A stretch of DNA of 64,000 nucleotides. It comes from Brumimicrobium sp964585545. GTDB lineage: Bacteria; Bacteroidota; Bacteroidia; Flavobacteriales_D; Crocinitomicaceae. Positions 18,301 to 27,438 of this stretch are shown here, piece by piece (the stretch's first letter is position 1; each line of letters opens with the position of its first letter). Location: the NCBI GenBank assembly GCA_964585545.1, contig CAZPDT010000005.1:62001-126000 (forward strand), in the 5' to 3' direction. Below the pieces are notes generated by a model, which was given only the letters and a program-made list of their open reading frames with translations, was not told the DNA's origin and searched no databases. A program made the position numbers and the translations under genes.

Positions 18301-19785
18301 ATGATTATGAAAAAAGCAGCATCGATTACCCAATTAAAAAGAGGAGTGTTCTTCTTTTTCTTATTGGTAGCAATTTCGTTTTCTTTCTATTCGTGTTCTG
18401 AAGGAGCACAAAAGGAAGGTTCAAAAAAAGTAAAACCTGAGGATATTAAAGTTACAGGGGAGTTGAAAGCCGAGTTAACGTCTCCTCCTTACGTCCCTCC
18501 ATCAACTGCCAATAGAGAACCAACAAGACTTGAAGTGGATTTAGAAATTTTGGAGGAAGTAGGAGAAATGACTAACGGAGTTGAATATACGTATTGGACA
18601 TTTGGTGGAACTGTTCCAGGAAGTTTTATTAGAGCAAAGCTTGGAGATGAAATTGAATTTCATTTAAAAAACCATCCTGAAAACAAACTTCCACATAATA
18701 TTGATTTGCATGCAGTGAATGGTCCAGGAGGTGGAGCGGTATCATCATTTGTAGCGCCAGGTCATCAAATCACATTCTCTTTTAAGGCTTTACATCCAGG
18801 GCTTTATGTATACCACTGTGCTACTGCTCCAGTAGGAATGCATATTGGGAATGGAATGTATGGGTTAATTCTTGTAGAACCCACAGAAGGATTGCCTCCT
18901 GTTGATCATGAATATTATGTAATGCAAGGTGATTTCTATACAACAGGAGAATATGGAGAAGCAGGGCTACAGCACTTTGATATGCAGAAGGCACTCGATG
19001 AAAACCCAGATTATGTTGTATTCAACGGAAAAGTAGGTGCTTTATCTGGAGAAAACTCTATGAAAGCAAAAGTTGGAGAAACAGTTCGCCTTTATGTAGG
19101 TAATGGTGGTCCAAATCTTGTTTCTTCATTCCATGTTATTGGTGAAATTATGGATAGAGTGCATATTAGTGGAGGGGAAGTAGTAAATGAAAATGTTCAA
19201 ACAGAGCTTATACCAGCAGGTGGAGCAGCAATTGTAGAATTTAAAGTGGATGCACCTGGAGAGTACTTATTGGTGGATCACTCCATAATGCGAGCATTTA
19301 ACAAAGGGGCATTAGCAGTTTTAGATGTTGAAGGAGATAAGAACATGAAGGTCTATAAAGGAAAAATTCAAGAAGGTATTTATTTACCTGAAGGTAGTAA
19401 GATTCAAACAATGCCAACAGATAATGGGAAAGAAAAGGAGAAAACGGTTGAGTTGAGTAAGGATGAAAAGATGGCATTAGGACATAAGATTTATGAACAA
19501 TCTTGTTTTGCTTGCCACCAACCAGAAGGAGAAGGTGTTCCTCACGCATTCCCTCCTTTAGCAAAGTCGGATTTTCTTAATGCAGATGTAAGCCGAGCAA
19601 TTGACGTAGTTATCCATGGTAAACGCGGACCAATTACAGTAAATGGAGAAGACTATGACGGGGTAATGCCTGCTCAAAATTTATCAGACCAAGAAGCGGC
19701 TGCTATTATGACATATATTTATAACAGTTGGGGGAATAATGGAACTGTGGTTACTGAAGATATGGTAAAAAAGGTGCGTAAATAA
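18301..19785 (+). CDS. nirK: Lipoprotein copper nitrite reductase with C-terminal cytochrome c domain
   Basis: Reduces nitrite to nitric oxide. Started at the ATG at 18301, it has 494 residues with a lipobox at Cys32 (FYSC), so it should be membrane-anchored. All copper ligands are present: type 1 His132, Cys173, His181, Met186; type 2 His137, His172, His327; catalytic Asp135 and His278. After a linker rich in Lys/Glu (about 368-390) a class I cytochrome c follows with CFACH (402-406) and probable axial Met456. The fused haem domain probably feeds electrons to the type 1 copper. A longer frame from a TTG at 18244 would spoil the signal peptide. nirV and a SCO gene follow. Confidence 0.95.
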   Translation: MIMKKAASITQLKRGVFFFFLLVAISFSFYSCSEGAQKEGSKKVKPEDIKVTGELKAELTSPPYVPPSTANREPTRLEVDLEILEEVGEMTNGVEYTYWTFGGTVPGSFIRAKLGDEIEFHLKNHPENKLPHNIDLHAVNGPGGGAVSSFVAPGHQITFSFKALHPGLYVYHCATAPVGMHIGNGMYGLILVEPTEGLPPVDHEYYVMQGDFYTTGEYGEAGLQHFDMQKALDENPDYVVFNGKVGALSGENSMKAKVGETVRLYVGNGGPNLVSSFHVIGEIMDRVHISGGEVVNENVQTELIPAGGAAIVEFKVDAPGEYLLVDHSIMRAFNKGALAVLDVEGDKNMKVYKGKIQEGIYLPEGSKIQTMPTDNGKEKEKTVELSKDEKMALGHKIYEQSCFACHQPEGEGVPHAFPPLAKSDFLNADVSRAIDVVIHGKRGPITVNGEDYDGVMPAQNLSDQEAAAIMTYIYNSWGNNGTVVTEDMVKKVRK

Positions 19786-19800
19786 AAAGGTTGGTTTATA

Positions 19801-19837
19801 ATAGTAGAAAGAGTTCTTAAAACGCTCTTTCTGCTAT
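19801..19837 (+). terminator. Hairpin between nirK and nirV
   Basis: ATAGTAGAAAGAG pairs with CTCTTTCTGCTAT (13 bp with one G-T pair) around an 11-base loop, 15 bases after the nirK stop. No long T-run follows, so it may be a weak terminator or an RNA-processing hairpin that keeps nirK mRNA above the downstream genes. Confidence 0.5.
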
Positions 19838-19875
19838 TTATTGAAGCCAAGGATTAATAATTTGATAGTAAAATT

Positions 19876-20640
19876 ATGATTTTTAGACAACTGATGTTTT
19901 TTGGAGTGCTTTTTTTCTCGCTTCTGAGTTATGGTCAAAAAGGACAGATGACTTTAATCAAAGAAGGAGTCTATATTCCCTTATATGGGACTGATTCAGG
20001 AGAAGTGGAAGTAAGTAGTTTTTATCTTGACACTTACCCCGTCACAAATGCAGAATACATTACATTTTTAAAAGAAAACCCAAAATGGAGAAAATCAAAT
20101 GTTGTAACGCTCTTTGCCGACGATATGTATTTGAATCAATTTCAAGGTGATCTGATGTTAAAAAAGGGGATATTAAAAGAGGCACCAGTAACTTATGTTT
20201 CTTGGTTTGCTGCAAAAGAATATTGCAAATGTCAAGGGAAGAGATTGCCTACAATTGATGAATGGGAATATGTTGCCATGGCAGATGAAAAATCAAAAGA
20301 CGCACGTAAAAAGGACAAATACAATCAGTATATTTTAAGTTGGTATGAGCAACCTTATACCCAAGGCAGAAAAGTAGGAAGTACATTTAAAAATTATTGG
20401 GGAGTATATGATATACATGGATTAATTTGGGAATGGACTGAAGACTTTAATTCAATAATTATTTCTGGATCCAATAGAGAAGGAAATGTAAGCAACAACT
20501 TATATTGTGGAGGAGCAGCACTTGGAGCATCCAATAAAATGGATTATGCTGCATTTATGAGATACGCTTTCCGCGCGAGTATAAAAGGCAATTATGCCAT
20601 GAAAAATTTAGGGTTCAGATGTGCCAAATCAAAACAATAA
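19876..20640 (+). CDS. nirV: NirV-like formylglycine-generating-enzyme family protein
   Basis: A 254-residue protein of the FGE-sulfatase/SUMF1 fold with a signal peptide (cleavage near LSYGQ). Family hallmarks: VSSFYLDTYPVTNAEYITFL near residue 45, APVTYVSWFAAKEYC, GKRLPTIDEWEYVAMA, and the C-terminal FRASIKGNYAMKNLGFRC. NirV proteins of this fold are encoded next to nirK in several denitrifiers; their role is unproven but is presumed to concern NirK maturation or function. The position straight after nirK makes NirV the best name. True formylglycine synthesis on sulfatases is unlikely, since no sulfatase gene is near. Confidence 0.82.
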   Translation: MIFRQLMFFGVLFFSLLSYGQKGQMTLIKEGVYIPLYGTDSGEVEVSSFYLDTYPVTNAEYITFLKENPKWRKSNVVTLFADDMYLNQFQGDLMLKKGILKEAPVTYVSWFAAKEYCKCQGKRLPTIDEWEYVAMADEKSKDARKKDKYNQYILSWYEQPYTQGRKVGSTFKNYWGVYDIHGLIWEWTEDFNSIIISGSNREGNVSNNLYCGGAALGASNKMDYAAFMRYAFRASIKGNYAMKNLGFRCAKSKQ

Positions 20641-20645
20641 AGAAG

Positions 20646-21290
20646 ATGAAAAAACTTTTTGTAATTACTTTAGTTACATGTTGTTCAATTGTTTTATTTA
20701 ATAGTTGTAACAATAAGAGTTCAGAGGATGTTGACGGAATAACAAACAAAGACGACACAGCATTAAAATCAGAGAAAATAGACACTTCTAAGGAGTTGCC
20801 CGAATTGTCAGTTTACAATCTTCCTTCCGACTGGACGAATCAGAATGGTGAAGATATCCAACTTAAAGATTTACGAGGAGATATTGTAGTTGCAGTGATG
20901 ATTTACACTTCTTGTCAGGCTTCTTGTCCTCGCTTGGTTGCGGATGTTAAAAGAATTCACCAAAAAATTGATGATGAGGTTAATAAGCAAGTAAAATACG
21001 TATTTGTAAGTATTGACCCTAGTGTGGACACTCCTGAAAGACTGAAAAAGTTTGCAAAAGAAAATAAAATGGACAATGATCAATGGATGTTTCTTCGCGG
21101 TACTGAAGAGGACACAAGGACATTTTCTGCAACACTTTCTGTAAGCTATAAAAAAATTTCTCCTATGGATTTTGCACATTCTAATATCATCAGTGTATTT
21201 GATCAAAACGGGGTGTTAAAATTCCAAAAGGAAGGATTGGGTGTTGATCCAACCGAAGTAATAGAGGCAATTAATAAACTGGCCAACTAG
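20646..21290 (+). CDS. SCO1/SenC family copper chaperone lipoprotein
   Basis: A 214-residue thioredoxin-fold protein that binds copper for cytochrome oxidase or other copper enzymes. Lipobox at Cys21 (LFNSC); copper ligands Cys90 and Cys94 in TSCQASCPRL, and His178 in DFAHSNII. All three are intact. The ATG at 20646, five bases after the nirV stop, gives a proper lipoprotein signal; a start at 20619 would add nine residues and overlap nirV. Context suggests copper delivery to NirK. Confidence 0.92.
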   Translation: MKKLFVITLVTCCSIVLFNSCNNKSSEDVDGITNKDDTALKSEKIDTSKELPELSVYNLPSDWTNQNGEDIQLKDLRGDIVVAVMIYTSCQASCPRLVADVKRIHQKIDDEVNKQVKYVFVSIDPSVDTPERLKKFAKENKMDNDQWMFLRGTEEDTRTFSATLSVSYKKISPMDFAHSNIISVFDQNGVLKFQKEGLGVDPTEVIEAINKLAN

Positions 21291-21344
21291 TTTTTAAAGC
21301 TATCGGAAAATATGAATCACTCCTAAATGAATTAGATAAAATAG

Positions 21345-21372
21345 TTTGCTTCTTTTTTTTTAATTATATTTG
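21345..21372 (+). promoter_or_regulatory. Probable promoter of the 21385 gene
   Basis: TTTG (21345-21348), 16 bases, then TATATTTG (21365-21372). The spacing is one base short of the common 17-23 range. The -7 element is 12 bases before the ATG. Confidence 0.45.
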
Positions 21373-21384
21373 AAAAAAAAGAAA

Positions 21385-21828
21385 ATGAAAGGATTAATAG
21401 CAGCACATTCGGGGATGAGATATATCATCCTATTATTACTCGTTATTGCAATAATTAACGCAATCGCAAATTTAAAATCAGATAAATTTGGTAAAAAGGA
21501 TAAACTATTGAATCTCTTTGCAATGGTTTTTCTCCACATCCAGCTATTGTTGGGTTTAATTTTATATTTTATTAGTCCAATGGTTCGATTTGGTGAAGGA
21601 ATGATGAGTGATCCAGTTGCTCGTTTTTTTACGATGGAACATCTGATCATGATGATTGTTGCAATTGCTCTTGTAACTATTGGTTACAGCAAGTCGAAAA
21701 AAGTAGCTGAAGCCAAGAAAAAGCACCGCTTGGTTCTAAGGTATTATGGCTTAGGATTGATTGTCATTTTTGTGGCTATTCCGTGGCCTTTTATTTATGA
21801 GTTTGCATCAGGTATTGGTTATTTTTAA
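21385..21828 (+). CDS. Four-helix membrane protein, cytochrome b-like
   Basis: A 147-residue inner membrane protein with four predicted helices (about residues 8-27, 44-66, 78-98, 117-136). Conserved-looking histidines lie near helix ends: His8 in AHSGMRY, a His in FLHIQLLLGL and a His in MEHLIMM. They could ligate haem, as in small cytochrome b-type proteins, but no family is established here. The ATG at 21385 follows a -7 element; a TTG start at 21370 would overlap that element. Its place after nirK-nirV-SCO suggests a role in membrane electron transfer. Confidence 0.75.
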   Translation: MKGLIAAHSGMRYIILLLLVIAIINAIANLKSDKFGKKDKLLNLFAMVFLHIQLLLGLILYFISPMVRFGEGMMSDPVARFFTMEHLIMMIVAIALVTIGYSKSKKVAEAKKKHRLVLRYYGLGLIVIFVAIPWPFIYEFASGIGYF

Positions 21829-21849
21829 TAGAATAATCTATATTATTGC

Positions 21850-23049
21850 ATGGAAGTAGGCAAGCTTAAAGAAGATATTGAGGGTGAGAGAGCTGTTTTG
21901 ATTGGAATTATTGATAAGAATCAATCAAAAGAAGAAACGCTTGAACACATTAACGAATTAGAGTTTTTAGCAAGAACTGCAGGGGCGATTACTCAAAAGA
22001 AATTTTTACAAAAACTTTCGGCACCAGACCCAAAAACATTTTTGGGAAGCGGAAAAATGGAAGAGGTTAGAGAGTATGTAGTTGAAAATGAAATTGATAT
22101 GGTTATTTTCGATGATGATCTTTCGCCTTCTCAAGTACGAAATGTTGAAAGGATACTAAAAGTTAAAATTCTTGACCGCAGTAATTTAATTCTTGATATT
22201 TTTGCATCTCGCGCCCAAACAGCCCATGCTAGGACACAAGTTGAATTGGCTCAATATCAATATCTTCTTCCTCGATTAACACGAATGTGGACGCACCTTG
22301 AAAGACAAAAAGGAGGAATTGGCATGAGGGGACCAGGAGAGCGTCAGATTGAAACTGACCGTCGGATTATCAAAAAGAAAATATCCAATCTAAAGGATAA
22401 GCTCGAAGCTATAGATAAACAAAAGGCCATTCAAAGAGGAAATCGTGGGCAATTGGTAAGAGTTGCACTGGTGGGTTATACCAATGTTGGAAAAAGTACA
22501 ATTATGAATGCCTTGAGTAAGTCGGAGGTTTTTGCAGAAAACAAACTGTTTGCTACACTCGATACTACAGTGCGAAAAGTTGTTATTGGCAATTTGCCAT
22601 TTTTACTGACGGATACAGTTGGATTTATTCGCAAACTACCCCATCAATTGGTAGAATCTTTTAAATCTACTCTTGATGAGGTAAGAGAATCAGATTTGTT
22701 AATTCATGTACTGGATATTTCTCATCCTAACTTTGAGGACCATTACAAAGTGGTGAATGAAACTTTGGCGGAAATTGATAAAACCGAAAAACCAACAATT
22801 GTAGTATTCAATAAGATTGATGCTTATACTTATTCACCGCAAGATGATGATGATTTGGAACCGAAAACAAAAGAAAATTATTCTTTAGAAGAATTGAAAC
22901 AACAATGGATGACAAAAATGGACAAGAACAAGTGCATTTTTATTTCTGCAGAAAACAAAACCAACTTTGACGAACTAAAATCAACAATTTATGATGAAGT
23001 GAAGAAGATCTTTGAAGTGCGGTATCCCTATAATAACTTTTTGTATTGA
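21850..23049 (+). CDS. hflX: Ribosome-associated GTPase HflX
   Basis: GTPase that binds and splits stalled ribosomes after stress. Over 399 residues: the HflX N-terminal domain, a coiled-coil linker with the signature GIGMRGPGERQIETDRR, then the G domain with G1 GYTNVGKST near residue 210, G3 DTVGFI and G4 NKID. It ends with a short C-terminal domain. It starts 21 bases after the membrane protein stop and may be read through from the same promoter; functional linkage to nitrite reduction is not implied. Confidence 0.96.
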   Translation: MEVGKLKEDIEGERAVLIGIIDKNQSKEETLEHINELEFLARTAGAITQKKFLQKLSAPDPKTFLGSGKMEEVREYVVENEIDMVIFDDDLSPSQVRNVERILKVKILDRSNLILDIFASRAQTAHARTQVELAQYQYLLPRLTRMWTHLERQKGGIGMRGPGERQIETDRRIIKKKISNLKDKLEAIDKQKAIQRGNRGQLVRVALVGYTNVGKSTIMNALSKSEVFAENKLFATLDTTVRKVVIGNLPFLLTDTVGFIRKLPHQLVESFKSTLDEVRESDLLIHVLDISHPNFEDHYKVVNETLAEIDKTEKPTIVVFNKIDAYTYSPQDDDDLEPKTKENYSLEELKQQWMTKMDKNKCIFISAENKTNFDELKSTIYDEVKKIFEVRYPYNNFLY

Positions 23050-23137
23050 ATCTGTTTGATAAAGAAAATCAGGGGCAGGTAAAGTTTGTGGAGAATTAGC
23101 ATTAACCCGAATGTTACTATAAACTTTACAATAGAGG

Positions 23138-25076
23138 TTATTTACCCAAAGTTAATTCAATAAAACCATGTTCTTTTACAGACTCTCCCTCTAAGTTGGT
23201 TAATATTGCTTTATAGAAATAAGTGCCTTCAGTACATATATCTCCGGAGTTTTTCACTTGACCATTCCATTTAAAATTGACGTCATTGCTTTCAAAAACC
23301 AAATTGCCCCAACGGTTAAGAATAACAATCTCTATTTCTTTGATGAACCTTGGGTCAACAATATGAAAATAATCATTTTCTCCATCACCGTTTGGAGTAA
23401 ATACATTAGGGAAAGTATACTTCATTTCGGGAGGCAAGACAGTAATTGTAATATTTGCCGTGTCGTTGCACCCTTGGTTTTCACCAATTAACATAACATT
23501 ATATATTCCTTTATTCTCAAATGTATGTTGCACATTCGTGTTGTTGGTAATGTTGCTTGCACCATCTCCAAAAATCCATGTGTATTGTAATGTGTTGTCG
23601 GAAGAAGTGTTGGTGAAATCAACATCCAAAGGGTAAATACCTTCCGTTGGGTCAGCGATATAACTTACATTGGGTTTTGATTGTACTGAAACGGTCACAT
23701 CATTTTCTGCAGTACAGCCATATATATTTTCTCCAATTACATGATACGTAGTGTGAGTAGATGGAGTAACCGTTTGAGAAGCACCAGTACCCAAGCCATT
23801 ATCCCAAGTAAATGTTACATCATTCATGTTGCTTGTCGCTTCTAAAGTGATTTGACTTCCACTACAAATCGTTGTATCTGATCCGACATCAACTATTGGT
23901 CTGGGGTTTATTGTTACGTCTAGTGTTGTAGTATCACTACATCCATGTGAATTGGTTACAATTAATTTATAAGTTCCACTATCAGCTGTAGAGGTGTTGA
24001 AAATTGTATCATTTTGTTGCGCAGAAGAAAAACCATTGGGACCAAGCCACTGATAAGAATCACCGCCACTTGCCTCAAAAAGAAGGCTATCATTTTCACA
24101 TATTGGGGTGTTTATAGAAGCTACGGCAACAGGGTTGGGAAAAACATCAACATTTATTGTATGAGCATTGGAAACACAACCATCATTCCCTTTGACCTTC
24201 AAAGTTACGGTATAGTTTCCAGCTGATGTGTAAAGATGAGAAATATTGCCTTGTGTGGTTAATGAATCGGTTGTGCCATCACCAAAATCCCAATACCAAT
24301 TTGTGATATAGCCAAAAGAAGAAGAATTGTCCAAGAAATCTATGGTGTCTCCTAAACAATATGAATAGGTTTGATTAAAGTTAAAATCAGCCTCGTTTTT
24401 TGTACAAAATCGTTGTAAATTATGTCTTGCTCCAGTCGAGCCAGTAAATCCCCAAAAAACCAAAGGATCACCACTAAACACTGTATTTATCAAATCAATG
24501 GTTGCCGATGTTCTTAAGACACCATCAATGTATGCATCAATTTCTTGAGTTGTAGCATTCCATGTAATTCGAAAGTCATGCCATTGGCCATCTTCAATAT
24601 TAGGATTGCCTGAAATTGCAGATACTGGACCGTCTATATTATTAGGAGTACCATGATCGATGTCGCCATTGAGTTGAATGGCAATGTGATCAAACACAGG
24701 ATCATTTGAATTGGTGTTTTGATAAGTATCAATTGTTACACCTACAGCTGGTGTTATGTTTTCATATCCCATTCCTCCACCTGAAGAACCAACACTGGTA
24801 CTTATTGGTTGCAAAACAAAGGCGATTCCATCGGCCCCTTGGTCATTAAAACCTAAAAAACCTCAAATTTATAGTCAAAAGAGTTGACGAGTGAAATTTT
24901 ATTTTGATTCCAAACAGAACCACTTTGTGTGTTGAGGTCTTCGGTTAAAGTATAACAAATTACAATTGTCTTGTGTAGCGTCACCGTTTACCTCATAATT
25001 GTGCGTTAACATTTATAGTAATAGACAGCATTAATAAGAAAGCAGCAGTTGTATAATTTATTGTAATAGATTTCAT
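23138..25076 (-). pseudogene. Frameshifted L-type lectin/PKD surface protein with type B T9SS signal
   Basis: The uninterrupted part (23138-24814, 558 codons) begins inside an L-type lectin domain and continues through PKD and immunoglobulin-like modules (WYWDFGDGTTDS; YTWIFGDGASN) to a type B sorting domain (FPNVFTPNGDGENDYFHI...). It has no ATG. Upstream the rest of the lectin domain is readable in other frames: an ATG at 25076 opens a signal peptide ending in NVNAQ, then NGDATQDNCNLL, then LTEDLNTQSGSVWNQNKISL, then FLGFNDQGADGIAFVLQP. Three frameshifts within about 170 bases (near 24995, 24953 and a six-T run near 24855) separate these pieces. Either the gene is dead or the region has sequencing errors. 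Confidence 0.8.
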
Positions 25077-25224
25077 TTGTATTAATAACATATATAATAT
25101 AAACAAGGTTGTCTACAAATATAAGAGATTAAATTTCACAATCACTAAAAATGAAGTGTCTGAAAATTATTTATTTCTAAAATAAGCCAGAAATCATTAA
25201 CCGGTCTTTTTTTGATTGCTGGAT

Positions 25225-25434
25225 TCAAGTCATAAATGCAACTTCATGGTTAAACAATAACTTATCCATTACAAATATAGGATTTTCATAATCATATCGT
25301 TTTCTAGGCCGTTTATTTAACTTACTTTCAACGGCTCTTACTTGTTCATTTGTAATTGATTTGAAATAAGGACGAACAAATATACTCCAGTTATTGAATT
25401 TTCGTTTTACTTCTATTTTTATTAAATAAGACAT
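25225..25434 (-). pseudogene. IS30-family transposase C-terminal remnant
   Basis: A 69-codon frame whose last 50 residues resemble the C-terminus of IS30-type transposases: YFKSITNEQVRAVESKLN, then KRPRKRYDYENP, and the end VAFMT. The catalytic DDE core is absent and the N-terminal residues look like unrelated read-in sequence. This is a relic left by an insertion, lying about 150 bases upstream of the frameshifted lectin gene. Confidence 0.6.
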
Positions 25435-25541
25435 GTTGAATTTTGATTGGTGGGGGTGAAAATTAAAGTTTTTTTAAATATGCTCATAAAAACAACCGTT
25501 CTATATGTCTCTATTAAGGTGAAACTGTTGAATAATGTGGG

Positions 25542-26735
25542 TTAAACAATCCTTTGATAATCTTTCATTACCTTCTCTTGGATTTTACTTCCTTTTAAGA
25601 TTTGTTGTTTTTCACTAATTATACCTCGACGAATTAAGAAACCTTGTATACCATTCATAAAACGAACGAGTTTAGGGAACCAAAAGGATGATTTTGTTTT
25701 GTGTAAATGCAAACGCTCAAAAACCTCTTTGTCTAAGAACAAAGCACTGCAACCATTGTGGGCATTCCGCAGCAGTTTGCGTTGAAATCGATATTTAAGA
25801 ATAGGATTTTCCACAGGTTCTTCAAGTAACGCAATTGCCAAATGGATGGAATCGTCATCTGCACTATCTTGTATGGACGTCCATAGATAAAATTGCTCTA
25901 CAGCTTCTTTTAAAGTGTTGGGAAGATAAGCAGTGGGAATACCGAGTAAATAACCAATATACTTCCACAAGTGCATAACACCCAATTCATCTTCTCTGGT
26001 TATTGATTGGTTAAGTAAATACAGACCATGTAAAAAAACCAAGCTAAATCCACAGTATGTGGCAGTCATGTCCCACAAATTAATAGGCCTGCCCCATTCC
26101 TCTTCATTCCAATTGTATGCTTTTTTTTCAATCATTATTCTAGAATAGGAATGGATGAGTCGCACTTTAATTGCCATTTCATAGCCTTGAGCATGGATGT
26201 TCATTGCATCGTATCGTGTCGCTTTTACCCAAAACTCAAGGGTCTGTCCCAATCGTTTTATTGCGCCCTTTTTTAAGGCACTCGTAAAAATCAAAGGTTT
26301 GTTTAAATACGCAAAATCATAACCTCCCATTAGACTGTAATCTCGCAATGATATTAAACCATCAACTCCTGATTTCATACAAACCTCAGCCCCTTTTTTT
26401 AACAATTTATGGTCTACCCAATCGGGAACAGTTTGAGACTCTAGAAAAAGTTGTTTTACGCTCTCAGGGACATTGTCTTTTGAGGATACCCCATTTTTGA
26501 TGTACCCTTCAACCAACTCCATTGCTTCTGGGAAAGGTTTTTTCAAAAACAAATCGCGAACCACATCATCTCCTTTTTGGTCAACTTGATAATATAAAGG
26601 AGCAAAAGCATCAAAATGTTTTAAACTCACCTCAGCGCCTGTCCAATCGATGAGTTTTTTGCCATTTCCCTGCTCCCAAAAATGTTTGAAATGAGGTGCA
26701 TTCGTAAAACGAGGTGTTAATGGATTTTTCTTCAT
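25542..26735 (-). CDS. MpaB/Lcp-like oxygenase family protein (DUF2236)
   Basis: A 397-residue alpha-helical protein of the DUF2236 superfamily, which includes the haem-b rubber oxygenase Lcp and fungal MpaB. The segment KVRLIHSYSRIMI near residue 190 corresponds to the region with the proximal haem histidine in Lcp, and WGRPINLWDMTATYCGFSLV follows. There is no clear signal peptide, unlike secreted Lcp. Substrate unknown; a polyisoprenoid or lipid is possible. It lies 12 bases downstream of the DUF1287 gene in one operon. Confidence 0.8.
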   Translation of the reverse strand: MKKNPLTPRFTNAPHFKHFWEQGNGKKLIDWTGAEVSLKHFDAFAPLYYQVDQKGDDVVRDLFLKKPFPEAMELVEGYIKNGVSSKDNVPESVKQLFLESQTVPDWVDHKLLKKGAEVCMKSGVDGLISLRDYSLMGGYDFAYLNKPLIFTSALKKGAIKRLGQTLEFWVKATRYDAMNIHAQGYEMAIKVRLIHSYSRIMIEKKAYNWNEEEWGRPINLWDMTATYCGFSLVFLHGLYLLNQSITREDELGVMHLWKYIGYLLGIPTAYLPNTLKEAVEQFYLWTSIQDSADDDSIHLAIALLEEPVENPILKYRFQRKLLRNAHNGCSALFLDKEVFERLHLHKTKSSFWFPKLVRFMNGIQGFLIRRGIISEKQQILKGSKIQEKVMKDYQRIV

Positions 26736-26747
26736 TTTATTAATGGT

Positions 26748-27338
26748 TTACGGATAGCGATAATGCCCTATAACTGTAAACTTGAAAAGACAATCTTCAA
26801 TGACTTGACCCCCACCAATGTTGTGTACAATTTTGTATCGCTTCCCATTGTCCGATTTCTTGTCGACCACAATCCTAATATGGGTAAGTCCATTGTCTAA
26901 ACGCCAACTTACTATATCGCCGGGTAAATAATCAGAAGCATTTGATGTAATGGGTTGTTCTGCTCCTTGACGTTTGAAAAACCGCATTAAGTTAGGAACA
27001 CGACGGTGGTCAATATTTTTATCGGTTCCTTTTAATCCCCAATTTTGTGGATATTTAGAAAAATTAGCTTTCATATCTTCGTGTACTAATTTTTGCAAGT
27101 CAATTCCCACTTTTCGATATGCCCGAATAATAACATCTGTACAGACGCCTTTATCTGCCGGGACATCACCATTTGGATAATCAATTGAAAAATAACGCGG
27201 ATCATAAGTTACTTCCTGATGTGTTAATGCAAGAGCAGCTTTTGACAATTTCTTTTGTTGTGCATTAACTTGCCCATAGGTATACCCAGAGATTAAAAGT
27301 AGAAAAAATACAAGAGTTTTAGGAATTGATTTAATCAT
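26748..27338 (-). CDS. DUF1287 periplasmic protein, NlpC/P60-like
   Basis: A 196-residue protein with a signal peptide ending at TYGQ. DUF1287 members have an NlpC/P60-like cysteine peptidase fold. Candidate catalytic residues are Cys66 in KGVCTDVIIRAY and His153 in GLTHIRIVVD; DYLPGDIVSWRLDNG just before it is typical. Probable cell-wall amidase or peptidase, not proven for this family. The ATG at 27338 is chosen because -7 promoter matches lie at 27372-27390, overlapping the longer TTG start at 27374. Confidence 0.85.
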   Translation of the reverse strand: MIKSIPKTLVFFLLLISGYTYGQVNAQQKKLSKAALALTHQEVTYDPRYFSIDYPNGDVPADKGVCTDVIIRAYRKVGIDLQKLVHEDMKANFSKYPQNWGLKGTDKNIDHRRVPNLMRFFKRQGAEQPITSNASDYLPGDIVSWRLDNGLTHIRIVVDKKSDNGKRYKIVHNIGGGQVIEDCLFKFTVIGHYRYP

Positions 27339-27371
27339 GTTTACTGTATTTGAAATTAATAATACAATAAT

Positions 27372-27390
27372 CAAATATACTACAAAAGTA
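27372..27390 (-). promoter_or_regulatory. Two -7 elements upstream of the DUF1287-oxygenase operon
   Basis: On the minus strand TACTTTTG (27383-27390) and TATATTTG (27372-27379) both match TAnnTTTG. No -33 TTG is properly placed for either. Confidence 0.4.
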
Positions 27391-27438
27391 GAAATCCCCG
27401 ATTGTTCATGAAAGTATTTGGATTAAAATGAAATCCAA

